64,000 nt of DNA from Rhizobium leguminosarum (GCF_001652265.1 NZ_LWBS01000187.1:1-64000), one strand, 5' to 3'; numbered from the stretch's first letter, positions 8,394-17,208 are shown. Made by a program: numbers and translations. Notes: a model not told the origin generated them from the sequence alone.

Positions 8394-9410
8394 ATGCTTG
8401 TCCAGCTTCAATATCTGCGCGCCATCGCGGCGCTGATGGTCGTCTATTTCCACGCGATATTGCAGCTTGCCAAGGTCAATCCCGCGCTGGACGCCACCGC
8501 CTTCGTCTATGGCGAAACCGGCGTCGACATCTTCTTCGTCTTGAGCGGCTTCGTGATGTGGCTGACGACAAGCGGACGCGCCATGAGCCCGGTCGATTTC
8601 GCCCGCCGGCGCATCAGGAGGATCGTGCCGCTCTACTGGCTGGCTACGCTGTTTTCGGCGACGGTGGCGCTGATCGCCCCGTCATTGCTGAAATCGACGG
8701 TGTTCGACCTGCCGCATCTCGCAGCCTCGCTGTTCTTCCTGCCGTGGAGCAATCCCGCCGATCCCAGCACGATCACGCCGGTGGTCGTTCCGGGCTGGAC
8801 GCTGAATTACGAAATGTTCTTCTACTTCGTCTTTGCGCTGCTATTGCCGCTACAGGAAGTTCGCCGTATCCCGGCGATGTTTGCCGTCTTTGCCGTCATC
8901 CTGATTGCCTGCCGGCTGCTGCCGGAAACGACTGTGGCCCGGTTCTACGGCGAACCGATCATGCTGGAATTCCTTGCCGGTGTCGTGCTCGGCTGGCTCT
9001 ACGGGCAGAAGATCCTGCTGCCGAGCCGCTGGGCTTGGGCGGCCCTTGCCATTGGCTTCGCCTTTCTCTTCATAAACGAGGCGCTGATGCCGCCGGAAAG
9101 CCGGTTCTATGCCTGGGGAATCCCGGCGATCTTCATCGTCTACGGCGCTATCTCCATCGATTTTTCCAGGCTGCCGGTTGTGGGGTGGCTGAACTATCTC
9201 GGCGACTGCTCCTACAGCATCTATATCACCCACGCCTTCACGCTGGCTTTTCTCAGGGTCGCCGCCGACCGCCTGCCGATCGGCATCCTGCAGCAGCCGG
9301 TGCTCTTCGTGATCCTCTCGCTGGTGCTCTCGTCGATCGGCGGCGCGATCATCCATGAGATCACCACGCCGCGCCGGAAAGCGGCCGTGGCGAGCCGGCC
9401 GCCGGCCTAA
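8394..9410 (+). CDS. Acyltransferase family 3 membrane protein
   Basis: The 338-residue protein begins QLQYLRAIAALMVVYFHA, the signature of membrane acyltransferase 3 enzymes (NodX/OafA/ExoZ type), with the conserved His at the end of that block and FFVLSGFVM plus RRRIRRIVPLYW following. It has about ten membrane helices. These enzymes add acetyl or similar groups to surface sugars, which fits the polymerase upstream. The start at 8394 begins the conserved N-terminus; an earlier in-frame ATG at 8370 lies inside the repeat. Confidence 0.88.
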   Translation: MLVQLQYLRAIAALMVVYFHAILQLAKVNPALDATAFVYGETGVDIFFVLSGFVMWLTTSGRAMSPVDFARRRIRRIVPLYWLATLFSATVALIAPSLLKSTVFDLPHLAASLFFLPWSNPADPSTITPVVVPGWTLNYEMFFYFVFALLLPLQEVRRIPAMFAVFAVILIACRLLPETTVARFYGEPIMLEFLAGVVLGWLYGQKILLPSRWAWAALAIGFAFLFINEALMPPESRFYAWGIPAIFIVYGAISIDFSRLPVVGWLNYLGDCSYSIYITHAFTLAFLRVAADRLPIGILQQPVLFVILSLVLSSIGGAIIHEITTPRRKAAVASRPPA

Positions 9411-9463
9411 AACGCTCGAAGGCGAGAATACGCATCCAAGCGGCGCTGACGGTACAGTTTTTC

Positions 9464-9510
9464 GCGCAACTTCTCCTAAGCTTCAGACTGAGCAATGAGA
9501 GAACTTGCGC
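9464..9510 (+). other. Inverted repeat in the purU upstream region
   Basis: GCGCAA at 9464-9469 pairs with TTGCGC at 9505-9510, and the adjoining CTTCTC/GAGAGAA bases extend the stem imperfectly. It could be a weak leader structure or an end signal for the acyltransferase transcript. There is no T-run, and it does not match any riboswitch I know. Confidence 0.35.
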
Positions 9511-9625
9511 AAACGTGATGGTTTCTCTTGCAATTTGTCGCATGAATGAAAGTGCACCGGCCTATTCGCGGCCCGGGCTTTGATCTAAGCACAGCGGCGG
9601 CCTTGGAGAGGGAAGAGGGAAAGAC

Positions 9626-10510
9626 ATGACAAGTTACGTATTGACGGTATCCTGTAAGTCGACGCGCGGCATCGTGGCGGCGATTTCGAGCTATCTGGCC
9701 GACAAGGGCTGCAACATCGTCGACAGTTCCCAGTTCGACGATCTCGATACCGGCAAGTTCTTCACGCGGGTGAGCTTCATCTCCGAGGAAGGCGTGCCGC
9801 TTGCCGAACTCAAGGAAGGCTTCGAGCCGATCTGCAAGCGGTTTGCCATGGATGCCGAGATTCATGACGGTAACGCCCGCATGAAGGTGCTGCTGATGGT
9901 GTCGCGCTTCGGCCATTGCCTCAACGACCTGCTCTATCGCTGGAAGATCGGCGCGCTGCCGATCGATATCGTCGGTGTCGTCTCCAACCATTTCGATTAC
10001 CAGAAGGTCGTGGTCAACCACGACATTCCCTTCCACCACATCAAGGTGACGAAGGAGAATAAACTGCAGGCTGAAGGCCAGATCATGGATATCGTCGAGC
10101 AGACCGGCACAGAGCTGATCGTGCTGGCGCGTTACATGCAGGTGCTTTCGGATGCGATGTGCCAGAAAATGTCCGGCCGGATCATCAACATACACCATTC
10201 CTTCCTGCCGAGCTTCAAGGGCGCCAACCCTTACAAACAGGCCTATCAACGCGGCGTGAAGCTGATCGGAGCGACGGCGCACTACGTCACCGCCGATCTC
10301 GACGAAGGCCCGATCATCGAGCAGGACACCGCGCGTATCACCCATGCGCAGTCGCCCGACGACTATGTCTCGATCGGCCGCGACGTCGAAAGCCAGGTGC
10401 TGGCGCGCGCCATCCATGCCCATATCCACCACCGCACCTTCCTGAACGGCAACCGCACCGTCGTCTTCCCGGCAAGCCCCGGCGGCTACGCCTCCGAACG
10501 CATGGGTTGA
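9626..10510 (+). CDS. purU: Formyltetrahydrofolate deformylase
   Basis: The 294-residue enzyme hydrolyses 10-formyl-THF to THF and formate, balancing one-carbon pools and supplying formate for purine synthesis. An N-terminal ACT domain (about 1-80) precedes a formyltransferase fold. NIHHSFLPSFKGANPY holds the catalytic His (about 190), and the downstream GATAHYVTADLDEGPII gives the conserved His and Asp. Length and order match PurU. A purine-rich leader (GGAGAGGGAAGAGGGAAAG) precedes the ATG. It appears to be transcribed alone. Confidence 0.96.
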   Translation: MTSYVLTVSCKSTRGIVAAISSYLADKGCNIVDSSQFDDLDTGKFFTRVSFISEEGVPLAELKEGFEPICKRFAMDAEIHDGNARMKVLLMVSRFGHCLNDLLYRWKIGALPIDIVGVVSNHFDYQKVVVNHDIPFHHIKVTKENKLQAEGQIMDIVEQTGTELIVLARYMQVLSDAMCQKMSGRIINIHHSFLPSFKGANPYKQAYQRGVKLIGATAHYVTADLDEGPIIEQDTARITHAQSPDDYVSIGRDVESQVLARAIHAHIHHRTFLNGNRTVVFPASPGGYASERMG

Positions 10511-10580
10511 GCGCCGCCTAGACCCTGAATCTCTTTTGCTGGCGAATGACAATCTCCCGTTGCCTGCCAGCGGCAACTAC

Positions 10581-10608
10581 TCGATTATCTCGTTCAATAG
10601 GTAATCGA
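10581..10608. promoter_or_regulatory. Inverted repeat before the fusion gene, candidate operator
   Basis: TCGATTA at 10581-10587 is mirrored by TAATCGA at 10602-10608 with a 14-base spacer, ending 22 bases before the start of the downstream gene. A second small hairpin, GTTGCC/GGCAAC, lies at 10559-10577. Regulator unknown. Confidence 0.35.
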
Positions 10609-10630
10609 ATCATGCAGCGGGAGGGGTGTC

Positions 10631-13552
10631 ATGACCGACGAGGCGCTTGTTGATCGCATGGCGCTGCCGCGTCCCGACGTCACCGCCAGTGACGCGGAAG
10701 AGATCCTCCTTGCTCATTACAGCCTCTCCGGCACGCTTACCGAACTCGGCAGCCAGCAGGATCGAAACTATCGCGTCGATAGCGATCGTGGCCGCTACGT
10801 CCTGAAGATCTGCCATGCAGCCTACGAGATCCGCGAGCTCGAAGCGCAGAATGCGGCGATCCATCACCTCAAAAGCAGGCAAGATGCCCCGCGCGTTCCG
10901 CAGGTGATCCGCACCAATGAAGGGCGGGAGATCGTCGTCCTTACCGTGCGTGGACAGGGCTATCAGGTCCGGCTGCTGGAATATCTGGAAGGCCAGGGGC
11001 TGACGGAGCTGACCTATCTGGCGCCGGCTTCCGTTGCAGCCCTCGGCGCGCTCTGCGCCAGGCTGGCGCAGGCGCTTGCCGATTTCGACCATCCCGGTCT
11101 CGACCGCAGCCTGCAATGGGATCTCAGGCGCGCCGGGCCGGTCGCGGTGCAACTGCTGTCCGCGATCACCGATAGTGCGGCGCGCGACCGGATCGCCAAG
11201 ACCATGGTGATGGCCATTCGCCGCATCCAGCCGTTGGCGCCATCGCTTCGGCTGCAGGCCGTGCATCATGACGTCACCGGCGACAATGTCGTCGGCCACC
11301 GCGACGCCCGTGGCCATACCATTCCCGACGGGGTGATCGATTTCGGCGATATCATCCGCGGCTGGCTGGTCGGCGACCTCGCCGTCACATGCGCTTCGCT
11401 GCTGCATCAGGCGGATGGCGACCCGTTTCATATCCTGCCAGCCGTCACCGCCTATCAGGCGATCTATCCGCTGACCGGCGAGGAGCTGAAGGCGCTCTGG
11501 CCGTTGACCGTCGCACGCGCGGTCATTCTCGTCGCCAGCAGCGAGCAGCAGATTTCGGTCGATCCGGATAATGACTATGTCCGCGGCAATCTCGAACACG
11601 AGCGGGCGATCTTCGATACGGCGATGTCCGTTCCCTTCGAACTCATGGAAGCCGCGATCCTCAGGGCGGCCGGCGCAAATGTCGCCGCCCCGGAAGCATC
11701 GGCATGGCTGCCGTTGCTGCCGGACATCGATCCCGCCGGGATCGCCTATGTCGATCTTGGGGTGCGGAGCCCGCATTTTTCCGCCGGCAACTGGCTGAAT
11801 GCCGACATGGACTGGCGGCTGCTTGCCTGCGTGGCAACCGAAAACGGCACGGCAGCGACGCGCTACGGCGAATATCGGCTTTCCCGTGCGGGAACCGCGA
11901 AGGGACAGGCGACCTACGCCCTGCATGTCGACATATGCCTTGCCGCAGGCAGCGCGATTGCCGCGCCCTTTGGCGGCCGTATCGGCTGGAAGGACCAGCA
12001 TCTGACGCTCGCCAGCGGCAGCATGACCCTGCATCTCGATGGGCTCGACCTCTCGGTCGAGGATGGAGCTGCGATTGCCGCCGGCGATCCGCTCGGCGCG
12101 GTTATCGGAGAGGCTTCGTCGCTCGGCGGGCTGCGCGTCCAGCTTTGCAGCGTCGCCGGTCTCGAACCACCCCTCTTTTCCACACCCCGCGCGGCGGCGG
12201 CCTGGTCGGTGCTCTGCCCTTCGCCCTCGCTGCTTCTCAGCCCGCAAGCGGATGCGCCGCAACCTGATACCGCCGCGCTCTTCGCCAGGCGGCGGGCGCA
12301 TCTCGCGAAGCCGCAGAAGAACTATTACGCGGCGCCGCCGCAGATCGAACGCGGCTGGAAGGAGCATTTGTTCGATGTCGAAGGCCGCGCCTATCTCGAC
12401 ATGGTCAACAACGTCACCATCCTCGGCCATGGCCATCCCAGGTTCGCGGCAGCAATCCACGCCCAATGGCTGCGACTCAACACGAATTCGCGCTTCCACT
12501 ATGCCGCGATCACCGAATTTTCCGAACGCCTCGCCGCCCTGTCGCCGGACGGGCTCGACGCGGTCTTCCTGGTCAACAGCGGCTCGGAGGCGAACGATCT
12601 GGCGCTTCGGCTGGCGCAAGCCCATAGCGGCGCGCGCAACATGCTCTGCCTGCTCGAAGCCTATCATGGCTGGTCGGCGGCGAGCGACGCCGTCTCCACC
12701 TCGATCGCCGACAATCCGCGGGCACCGACCACCCGGCCGGACTGGGTGCATACCGTCGTTTCGCCGAACACCTATCGCGGCGACTTCCGTGGTCCCGATA
12801 CGGCAGCGGATTATCTCGGCATGGCGACGCCGGTGCTTGAGGCAATTGATGCTGCGGGCGAAGGCCTTGCGGGCTTCATCGCCGAATCGGTCTACGGCAA
12901 TGCCGGTGGCATCCCTTTGCCGGACGGTTATCTCAGGGAAATCTATGCGCAGGTGCGCGCCCGCGGCGGCCTTTGCATCGCCGATGAGGTGCAGGTCGGT
13001 TATTCCAGGCTCGGACATTATTTCTGGGGCTTCGAGCAGCAAGGGGTCGTGCCTGATATCATCACCGCCGCCAAGGGCATGGGCAACGGCCATCCGCTCG
13101 GCGCTGTCATCACCACGCGGGAGATCGCGCAATCGCTGGAGAAGGAGGGCACCTTCTTTTCCTCCACCGGCGGCAGCCCGGTCAGCTGCATCGCCGGCAT
13201 GACAGTGCTCGACATCATGGCCGAGGAAAAGCTGCAGGAAAATGCCCGGACGGTCGGCGATCATCTGAAGGCGCGGCTTGCCGCGCTGATCGACCGCCAT
13301 CCGATTGCAGGCGCCGTGCACGGCATGGGCCTCTATCTCGGCCTCGAATTCGTCCGCGACAGAAAGACGCTGGAGCCGGCGACGGAAGAGACGGCTGCGA
13401 TCTGCGACCGGCTTCTCGAACTCGGTGTCATCATGCAGCCGACCGGCGATCACCAAAATGTGCTGAAGATCAAACCACCGCTCTGCATCAGCATCGACAG
13501 CGCGGATTTCTTCGCGGACATGCTGGAGAAGGTGCTCGAAGAGGGCTGGTGA
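10631..13552 (+). CDS. Kinase (APH-like), M23-like and class III aminotransferase fusion
   Basis: The 973-residue product has three parts. Residues about 25-335 form an APH/choline-kinase-type phosphotransferase with HHDVTGDNV and IDFGD catalytic loops. About 375-525 resemble an M23/lysostaphin fold (HVDICLAAGSAIAAPFGGRI) but lack a full HxH zinc site, so it is probably not a peptidase. About 545-970 form a PLP class III aminotransferase-like enzyme with VNSGSEANDLALR, IADEVQVGYSR and the PLP Lys in TAAKGMGNG (about 815). Animal hydroxylysine kinase and phospho-lyases of the AGXT2L group are separate homologues, so phosphorylation followed by elimination of an amino alcohol is a reasonable guess. 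GGGAGGGG precedes the ATG. Confidence 0.9.
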   Translation: MTDEALVDRMALPRPDVTASDAEEILLAHYSLSGTLTELGSQQDRNYRVDSDRGRYVLKICHAAYEIRELEAQNAAIHHLKSRQDAPRVPQVIRTNEGREIVVLTVRGQGYQVRLLEYLEGQGLTELTYLAPASVAALGALCARLAQALADFDHPGLDRSLQWDLRRAGPVAVQLLSAITDSAARDRIAKTMVMAIRRIQPLAPSLRLQAVHHDVTGDNVVGHRDARGHTIPDGVIDFGDIIRGWLVGDLAVTCASLLHQADGDPFHILPAVTAYQAIYPLTGEELKALWPLTVARAVILVASSEQQISVDPDNDYVRGNLEHERAIFDTAMSVPFELMEAAILRAAGANVAAPEASAWLPLLPDIDPAGIAYVDLGVRSPHFSAGNWLNADMDWRLLACVATENGTAATRYGEYRLSRAGTAKGQATYALHVDICLAAGSAIAAPFGGRIGWKDQHLTLASGSMTLHLDGLDLSVEDGAAIAAGDPLGAVIGEASSLGGLRVQLCSVAGLEPPLFSTPRAAAAWSVLCPSPSLLLSPQADAPQPDTAALFARRRAHLAKPQKNYYAAPPQIERGWKEHLFDVEGRAYLDMVNNVTILGHGHPRFAAAIHAQWLRLNTNSRFHYAAITEFSERLAALSPDGLDAVFLVNSGSEANDLALRLAQAHSGARNMLCLLEAYHGWSAASDAVSTSIADNPRAPTTRPDWVHTVVSPNTYRGDFRGPDTAADYLGMATPVLEAIDAAGEGLAGFIAESVYGNAGGIPLPDGYLREIYAQVRARGGLCIADEVQVGYSRLGHYFWGFEQQGVVPDIITAAKGMGNGHPLGAVITTREIAQSLEKEGTFFSSTGGSPVSCIAGMTVLDIMAEEKLQENARTVGDHLKARLAALIDRHPIAGAVHGMGLYLGLEFVRDRKTLEPATEETAAICDRLLELGVIMQPTGDHQNVLKIKPPLCISIDSADFFADMLEKVLEEGW

Positions 13553-13804
13553 CACAGGGCTTCCAGCATTAACCAAATCGGTCATTTCGAGGCATGTCGA
13601 TTTTTAATGAAACGAGCCATTGCCGGATACAGCAAGGCTTCCTATGTCTGCCGCGGTGATCAATCGAACTTCCGATTCTGTCATGCGAATTTAACGAAGG
13701 ACTGATATGTTTCTTTCTGTAAGTTCGGGCTGCGACGGAATGAATTTTTTCGGATCGTCGATATTTTGACACGTTTCGGAATATGTTTCTGGTAGGCTAT
13801 AGGG

Positions 13805-13829
13805 TAATCTCTACCAAGTTAGTAGATTA
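13805..13829. promoter_or_regulatory. Inverted repeat in a 349-base gene-free stretch
   Basis: TAATCT at 13805-13810 is mirrored by AGATTA at 13824-13829, with CTA/TAG inside. A TTGACA hexamer lies at 13766-13771 upstream but without a convincing -10 at standard spacing. It may be the operator/promoter region of the small genes that follow. Otherwise 13553-13901 shows nothing recognisable. Confidence 0.3.
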
Positions 13830-13901
13830 TCGAAGACAGCCTTCACCGATCCCGGGCTCTACCGGGACCTCTCAAGTGCAACGCCAACATAAGGAACGAG
13901 C

Positions 13902-13997
13902 ATGATAGACATCGATATTCTCGCCGATCTCCTTGGGCGATCTGTGCTTGGCAATGACCGTCCGGGCGCCCTCTCCCGCCCGAACTGTCGAATGTGA
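13902..13997 (+). CDS. Possible 31-residue ORF or leader peptide
   Basis: An ATG with AAGGA six bases upstream opens a 31-codon frame (MIDIDILADLLGRSVLGND..., ending RPNCRM). The product is not recognised. It ends 77 bases before the start of the 64-residue gene. It may be a leader or a genuine micro-protein; the only support is the good ribosome site and the position in the leader. Confidence 0.3.
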   Translation: MIDIDILADLLGRSVLGNDRPGALSRPNCRM

Positions 13998-14074
13998 CGT
14001 TCGTCCTCCTTTCAACGGTACCAGACAAGTCAATTCGCCATGGCTGCGCATGTTGTGCGGCAGGAGTTCTATCT

Positions 14075-14269
14075 ATGAAGAAGCAAGTTATCGAATATGC
14101 AGGCGTTCCCGTCGGGATCGTCATTCCCGATGAAGATCGGCTGAAGTTCATCGCCGTGAAATTTCATGTCCACGACCTCGACGAGCAGCGGTTCGGCTCG
14201 CCCGATGAGGTGCGGCTGGCCATCCATGACCTGATGACCCGCCGTCATCCGAAGCCGCTTCATGCCTGA
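14075..14269 (+). CDS. Small conserved-type hypothetical protein
   Basis: The 64-residue product (MKKQVIEYAGVPVGIVIPDEDRLK..., ending HPKPLHA) is acidic in the centre, has no membrane segment and no domain I can name. CAGGAG stands eight bases before the chosen ATG; the frame is open further upstream but without a ribosome site. A strong terminator follows 44 bases after the stop, supporting a real short transcript. Confidence 0.6.
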   Translation: MKKQVIEYAGVPVGIVIPDEDRLKFIAVKFHVHDLDEQRFGSPDEVRLAIHDLMTRRHPKPLHA

Positions 14270-14313
14270 GGGCATGCGGCCGCGATTAGCATTCGCGGCT
14301 TTTCCCAATGTCC

Positions 14314-14349
14314 GACCGGTCCCGCCAAACGGGGCCGGTCTTGTTTTTT
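14314..14349 (+). terminator. Rho-independent terminator
   Basis: GACCGGTCCCG pairs with CGGGGCCGGTC across a five-base CCAAA loop (one G-T pair) and is followed directly by TTGTTTTTT. It ends the transcript of the 64-residue gene. Confidence 0.88.
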
Positions 14350-14354
14350 GAGGG

Positions 14355-14461
14355 CATTACAGCGCCGCGCGTCTTTATCAGACGCGCAAAGGACGCTGTA
14401 ACACTTTGAATTGCTGCATAATTTTATCCTTAAATCGATTCCGATTTAAGGAATTATGCAG
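14355..14461 (+). repeat. Dispersed palindromic repeat family A, copy 1
   Basis: The left hairpin has TTACAGCG...CGCTGTAA arms and an inner GCGCGTC/GACGCGC stem. The right hairpin has CTGCATAATT/AATTATGCAG arms and an inner CCTTAAATCG/CGATTTAAGG stem. Nearly identical copies lie at 22385-22487 and, inverted, at 38191-38286. The double-palindrome form resembles RIME elements. Confidence 0.93.
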
Positions 14462-14502
14462 TACAGTCCTACCGGCCGCCTTTCCGTGATAAGGATCCGC
14501 CG

Positions 14503-15498
14503 TTGCCCGATCTTCTCAACCTCATTACCGACATCGAAGGCGTTTCCGTCGGCCATGCGACCGACCTTGCGCTCGGTTCCGGCGTCACGGTCATCGTCTT
14601 CGACGAACCGGCCGTCGCGTCCGGCACCGTGCTCGGCGGCGCGCCGGGCGGGCGCGACACCGGCCTGCTCGATCCGTCGATGACCGTCAATGCCGTGGAT
14701 GCCTTCGTGCTCTCCGGCGGCTCTGCCTTCGGGCTCGATGCCGCCGGCGGCGTGCAGGCGGGCCTGCGCGAACTCGGCCGCGGCTTTGCAGTCGGGTCGG
14801 TGCGCATTCCGATCGTGCCGCAGGCAATCCTGATGGACCTGCTGAACGGCGGCGACAAGGGTTGGGGCCTTCACTCCCCCTATCGCGACATGGGCTATGC
14901 GGCGTTGAAGGCGGCCGCCAAGGGCGCATTCGCGCTCGGCACGACAGGTGCAGGCACAGGGGCGACGACGGCCACCGTCAAGGGCGGGCTCGGCTCGGCC
15001 AGCGCCATCAGCAGCGCCGGGCACCGCGTCGCGGCGATCGTCGCCGTCAATGCGCTCGGTTCGGCAACGATCGGCGACGGGCCGCATTTCTGGGCGGCGC
15101 CTTTCGAAAAAGACGCGGAATTCGGCGGGCTCGGCATGCCTGATGTGGCCGACCACCGGATGCGGCTCAAGGGCATGAACACGCCGGCGACGACGATCGG
15201 CGCTGTCGTGACCGATGCGCAGCTGACGAAGGCAGAAGCGCACCGGCTTTCGCTTGCCGGCCATGACGGCCTTGCCCGGGCACTGCTGCCGGCGCACCTG
15301 CCGCTCGACGGCGACACCGTCTTTGCCGCTTCGACGGCCAAGCATCGAAGAGACGACATGGCGAGCCTGATGGAGCTTTGCCATCTCGCGACTATCGTCA
15401 TGGCGCGGGCGATCGCCCGTGGGGTCTATGCCGCGACCGCGCTGCCGGTCGAGGGTGCGCAAAAGGCCTGGCGCGACCGCTATGCGAATGGTCGTTGA
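14503..15498 (+). CDS. P1-family (S58/DmpA-like) peptidase
   Basis: The 331-residue protein matches the DmpA/BapA family of self-processing N-terminal-nucleophile aminopeptidases: ITDIEGVSVGHATD at the N-terminus, GGAPGGRDTGLLDP, VLSGGSAFGLDAAGGV, GTTGAGTGATTATVKGG and NALGSATIGDG. Relatives release N-terminal D-amino or beta-amino residues from small amides. It starts with TTG at 14503; AAGGA lies seven bases upstream and the next codons give the conserved N-terminus. It directly follows repeat A1 and appears to be alone. Confidence 0.88.
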   Translation: MPDLLNLITDIEGVSVGHATDLALGSGVTVIVFDEPAVASGTVLGGAPGGRDTGLLDPSMTVNAVDAFVLSGGSAFGLDAAGGVQAGLRELGRGFAVGSVRIPIVPQAILMDLLNGGDKGWGLHSPYRDMGYAALKAAAKGAFALGTTGAGTGATTATVKGGLGSASAISSAGHRVAAIVAVNALGSATIGDGPHFWAAPFEKDAEFGGLGMPDVADHRMRLKGMNTPATTIGAVVTDAQLTKAEAHRLSLAGHDGLARALLPAHLPLDGDTVFAASTAKHRRDDMASLMELCHLATIVMARAIARGVYAATALPVEGAQKAWRDRYANGR

Positions 15499-15620
15499 CG
15501 CAGAGAAACGAGACCGCGCAAACGAGTTGGAATGACGGCTCTCCGCCGAAATCCAATTTCTCGAAAAAGAAATCAGTCGATTCTCAGCAACTTTGATAAT
15601 AACCGTGCTGAATTGAAATC

Positions 15621-16235
15621 ATGGGAAAAAATGTGCCAAAGCGAGCCGTCTGTGACTGGAGCACTCTCAACGAGATTGCCGCGCAGGGCTATAGCGACGG
15701 CCTCGAATGCTTAGCCTCTGTTGACGCGCTTGAGCGATCCAATGCCGCTAGCGTAGTTGCAGGTGTGAACAAAGCGGATCTTGCTTTGACATTCAGGCTT
15801 GTGGTCAATGGAATGTTGTTCAGGCTGCAGATTTTTATCGTCCGCGCTTTTGCTGAGGTAAAGCATGAGGACGATCGTCACTTACGGGCGGCCATCAATT
15901 TCCTTAAGGAGCCAGGCAGATTGCGCGAAGTACAGTCTGCCGTCCATCGCGAGCGACTGGAAAAGGCAATATGGATGTTTGATAGAGCATTAGCGGATGA
16001 TCGGCTGACACGCCTGAAGCGAATGCGGGATAAGCAAATGGCGCATTTTGCGCGCTACGAGCGCGCCGGCGGCCCTACATATGTTGACCTTTACGAATTT
16101 GCCGCCCTCACTGCGTCTATTTGGGAGCACCTCGGCTGCGGGACACAACAGATTATGATCGATATGGAAGATCAGATGAAAGCCTACAGACGCAACGCCG
16201 AAGCGTTCTGGTCACATTTTAATGTTGGCGAGTAA
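15621..16235 (+). CDS. HEPN-like protein of unknown function
   Basis: The 204-residue, mostly helical protein contains RMRDKQMAHFARY at about residues 137-149, an R-x5-H motif in the form seen in HEPN domains such as the AbiU2 group, which are often RNases in defence or toxin systems. No partner nucleotidyltransferase or antitoxin gene adjoins it. Base composition looks less GC-rich than in the neighbours and there is no clear ribosome site, both consistent with recent arrival. The assignment rests on the motif and helix pattern only. Confidence 0.55.
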   Translation: MGKNVPKRAVCDWSTLNEIAAQGYSDGLECLASVDALERSNAASVVAGVNKADLALTFRLVVNGMLFRLQIFIVRAFAEVKHEDDRHLRAAINFLKEPGRLREVQSAVHRERLEKAIWMFDRALADDRLTRLKRMRDKQMAHFARYERAGGPTYVDLYEFAALTASIWEHLGCGTQQIMIDMEDQMKAYRRNAEAFWSHFNVGE

Positions 16236-16255
16236 TCATTGGCGGAGAGACGTGA

Positions 16256-17176
16256 ATGCAGATCCGGGCGCTGATGTATTTCGACGAACTGGTCAGGACC
16301 AATTCGATGCGCCAAGCGGCCGAGAATCTCAATGTCGCGCCAACGGCGATCAGCCGGCAGATCGAGAACCTCGAATATCATTTCGGTGCGCCGCTGGTCG
16401 AACGCAGCGCCCGCGGCGTCAAGCTGACGGCCGCCGGCGAACTGCTTGCCGCCCGCGCCGGCCGGACGCTGCGCGAGCTCGATCACGTACAGCAGCTGAT
16501 CGAAGACCTGAAGGGCCTGCAGCGCGGCCGCGTCAGCATCTATGCCAATGGCGCGACCGTCGCCAATCTGCTGGCGCCGGCGCTCGCCGAATTCAGCCTG
16601 AAATATCCGAAGCTGCGCTTTGCCGTGACGATCACCAGCGCGCGGCAGGCGGTCGACGCCGTCAATAGCGCAGAGGCGGATATTGCGGTGACGCTGTTTG
16701 CGCCTCCTATGTCCGGCACCAAGGTACGGCTGCGCTCCGAGATCGCCTATGATCTCATCGCCACGCCGCAGCATCCGGCCGCTGCGCATGCCGAGATCCC
16801 GCTGAGGACGCTCGCCGACTACGCCTTGGCGCTGCCGGATCAATCCTTCGGCTTCCGCCAGGCCTTCGACGCGCTGTTCGAGAAGGAGGGGCTGAGCCTC
16901 GATCCCGTCTTCGTCACCAGCTCGCTCGAAATGCTGAAAGAACTCGTGCTCAGCGGGGCTGCGGCCACGCTGCTGCCAGCGCTGACTGTTCGCCGTGAGA
17001 TCGAAGTGGGTCAGCTCCTTGCCATTCCGCTCGCCGGCAAGACCGGCATCCGCACCCATGTCGATCTCTGCGTCGCGCCGGACCGGCAGCTGTCCTTTGC
17101 TGCGACGAAACTGCTCGACTTCATCGAGAGGTTCATGCGCGAGCGCACGAACCGCCGGGCCGAGACGAAAGACTGA
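16256..17176 (+). CDS. LysR-family transcriptional regulator
   Basis: The 306-residue regulator has the N-terminal winged helix (SMRQAAENLNVAPTAISRQIENLEYHFGAPLVER) and a C-terminal ligand-binding domain of the periplasmic-binding fold. GGAGAG stands eight bases before the ATG. It reads in the same direction as the ABC transporter and amidase genes that follow, with two inverted repeats in the 147-base gap, so it most likely controls them. The inducer is unknown. Confidence 0.93.
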   Translation: MQIRALMYFDELVRTNSMRQAAENLNVAPTAISRQIENLEYHFGAPLVERSARGVKLTAAGELLAARAGRTLRELDHVQQLIEDLKGLQRGRVSIYANGATVANLLAPALAEFSLKYPKLRFAVTITSARQAVDAVNSAEADIAVTLFAPPMSGTKVRLRSEIAYDLIATPQHPAAAHAEIPLRTLADYALALPDQSFGFRQAFDALFEKEGLSLDPVFVTSSLEMLKELVLSGAAATLLPALTVRREIEVGQLLAIPLAGKTGIRTHVDLCVAPDRQLSFAATKLLDFIERFMRERTNRRAETKD

Positions 17177-17208
17177 CGCTTCGAGCTTGCATTGCCCGCG
17201 GATTTGCG

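Noticed and set aside
9411..9625. Possible folate riboswitch before purU
   Set aside because: The only dyad is imperfect and does not resemble THF-I or THF-II patterns that I know; recorded only as an inverted repeat.
10610..13585. A 991-codon open frame antisense to the fusion gene
   Set aside because: It mirrors the codon structure of a high-GC gene with clear catalytic motifs on the plus strand; the antisense product has no recognisable domain.
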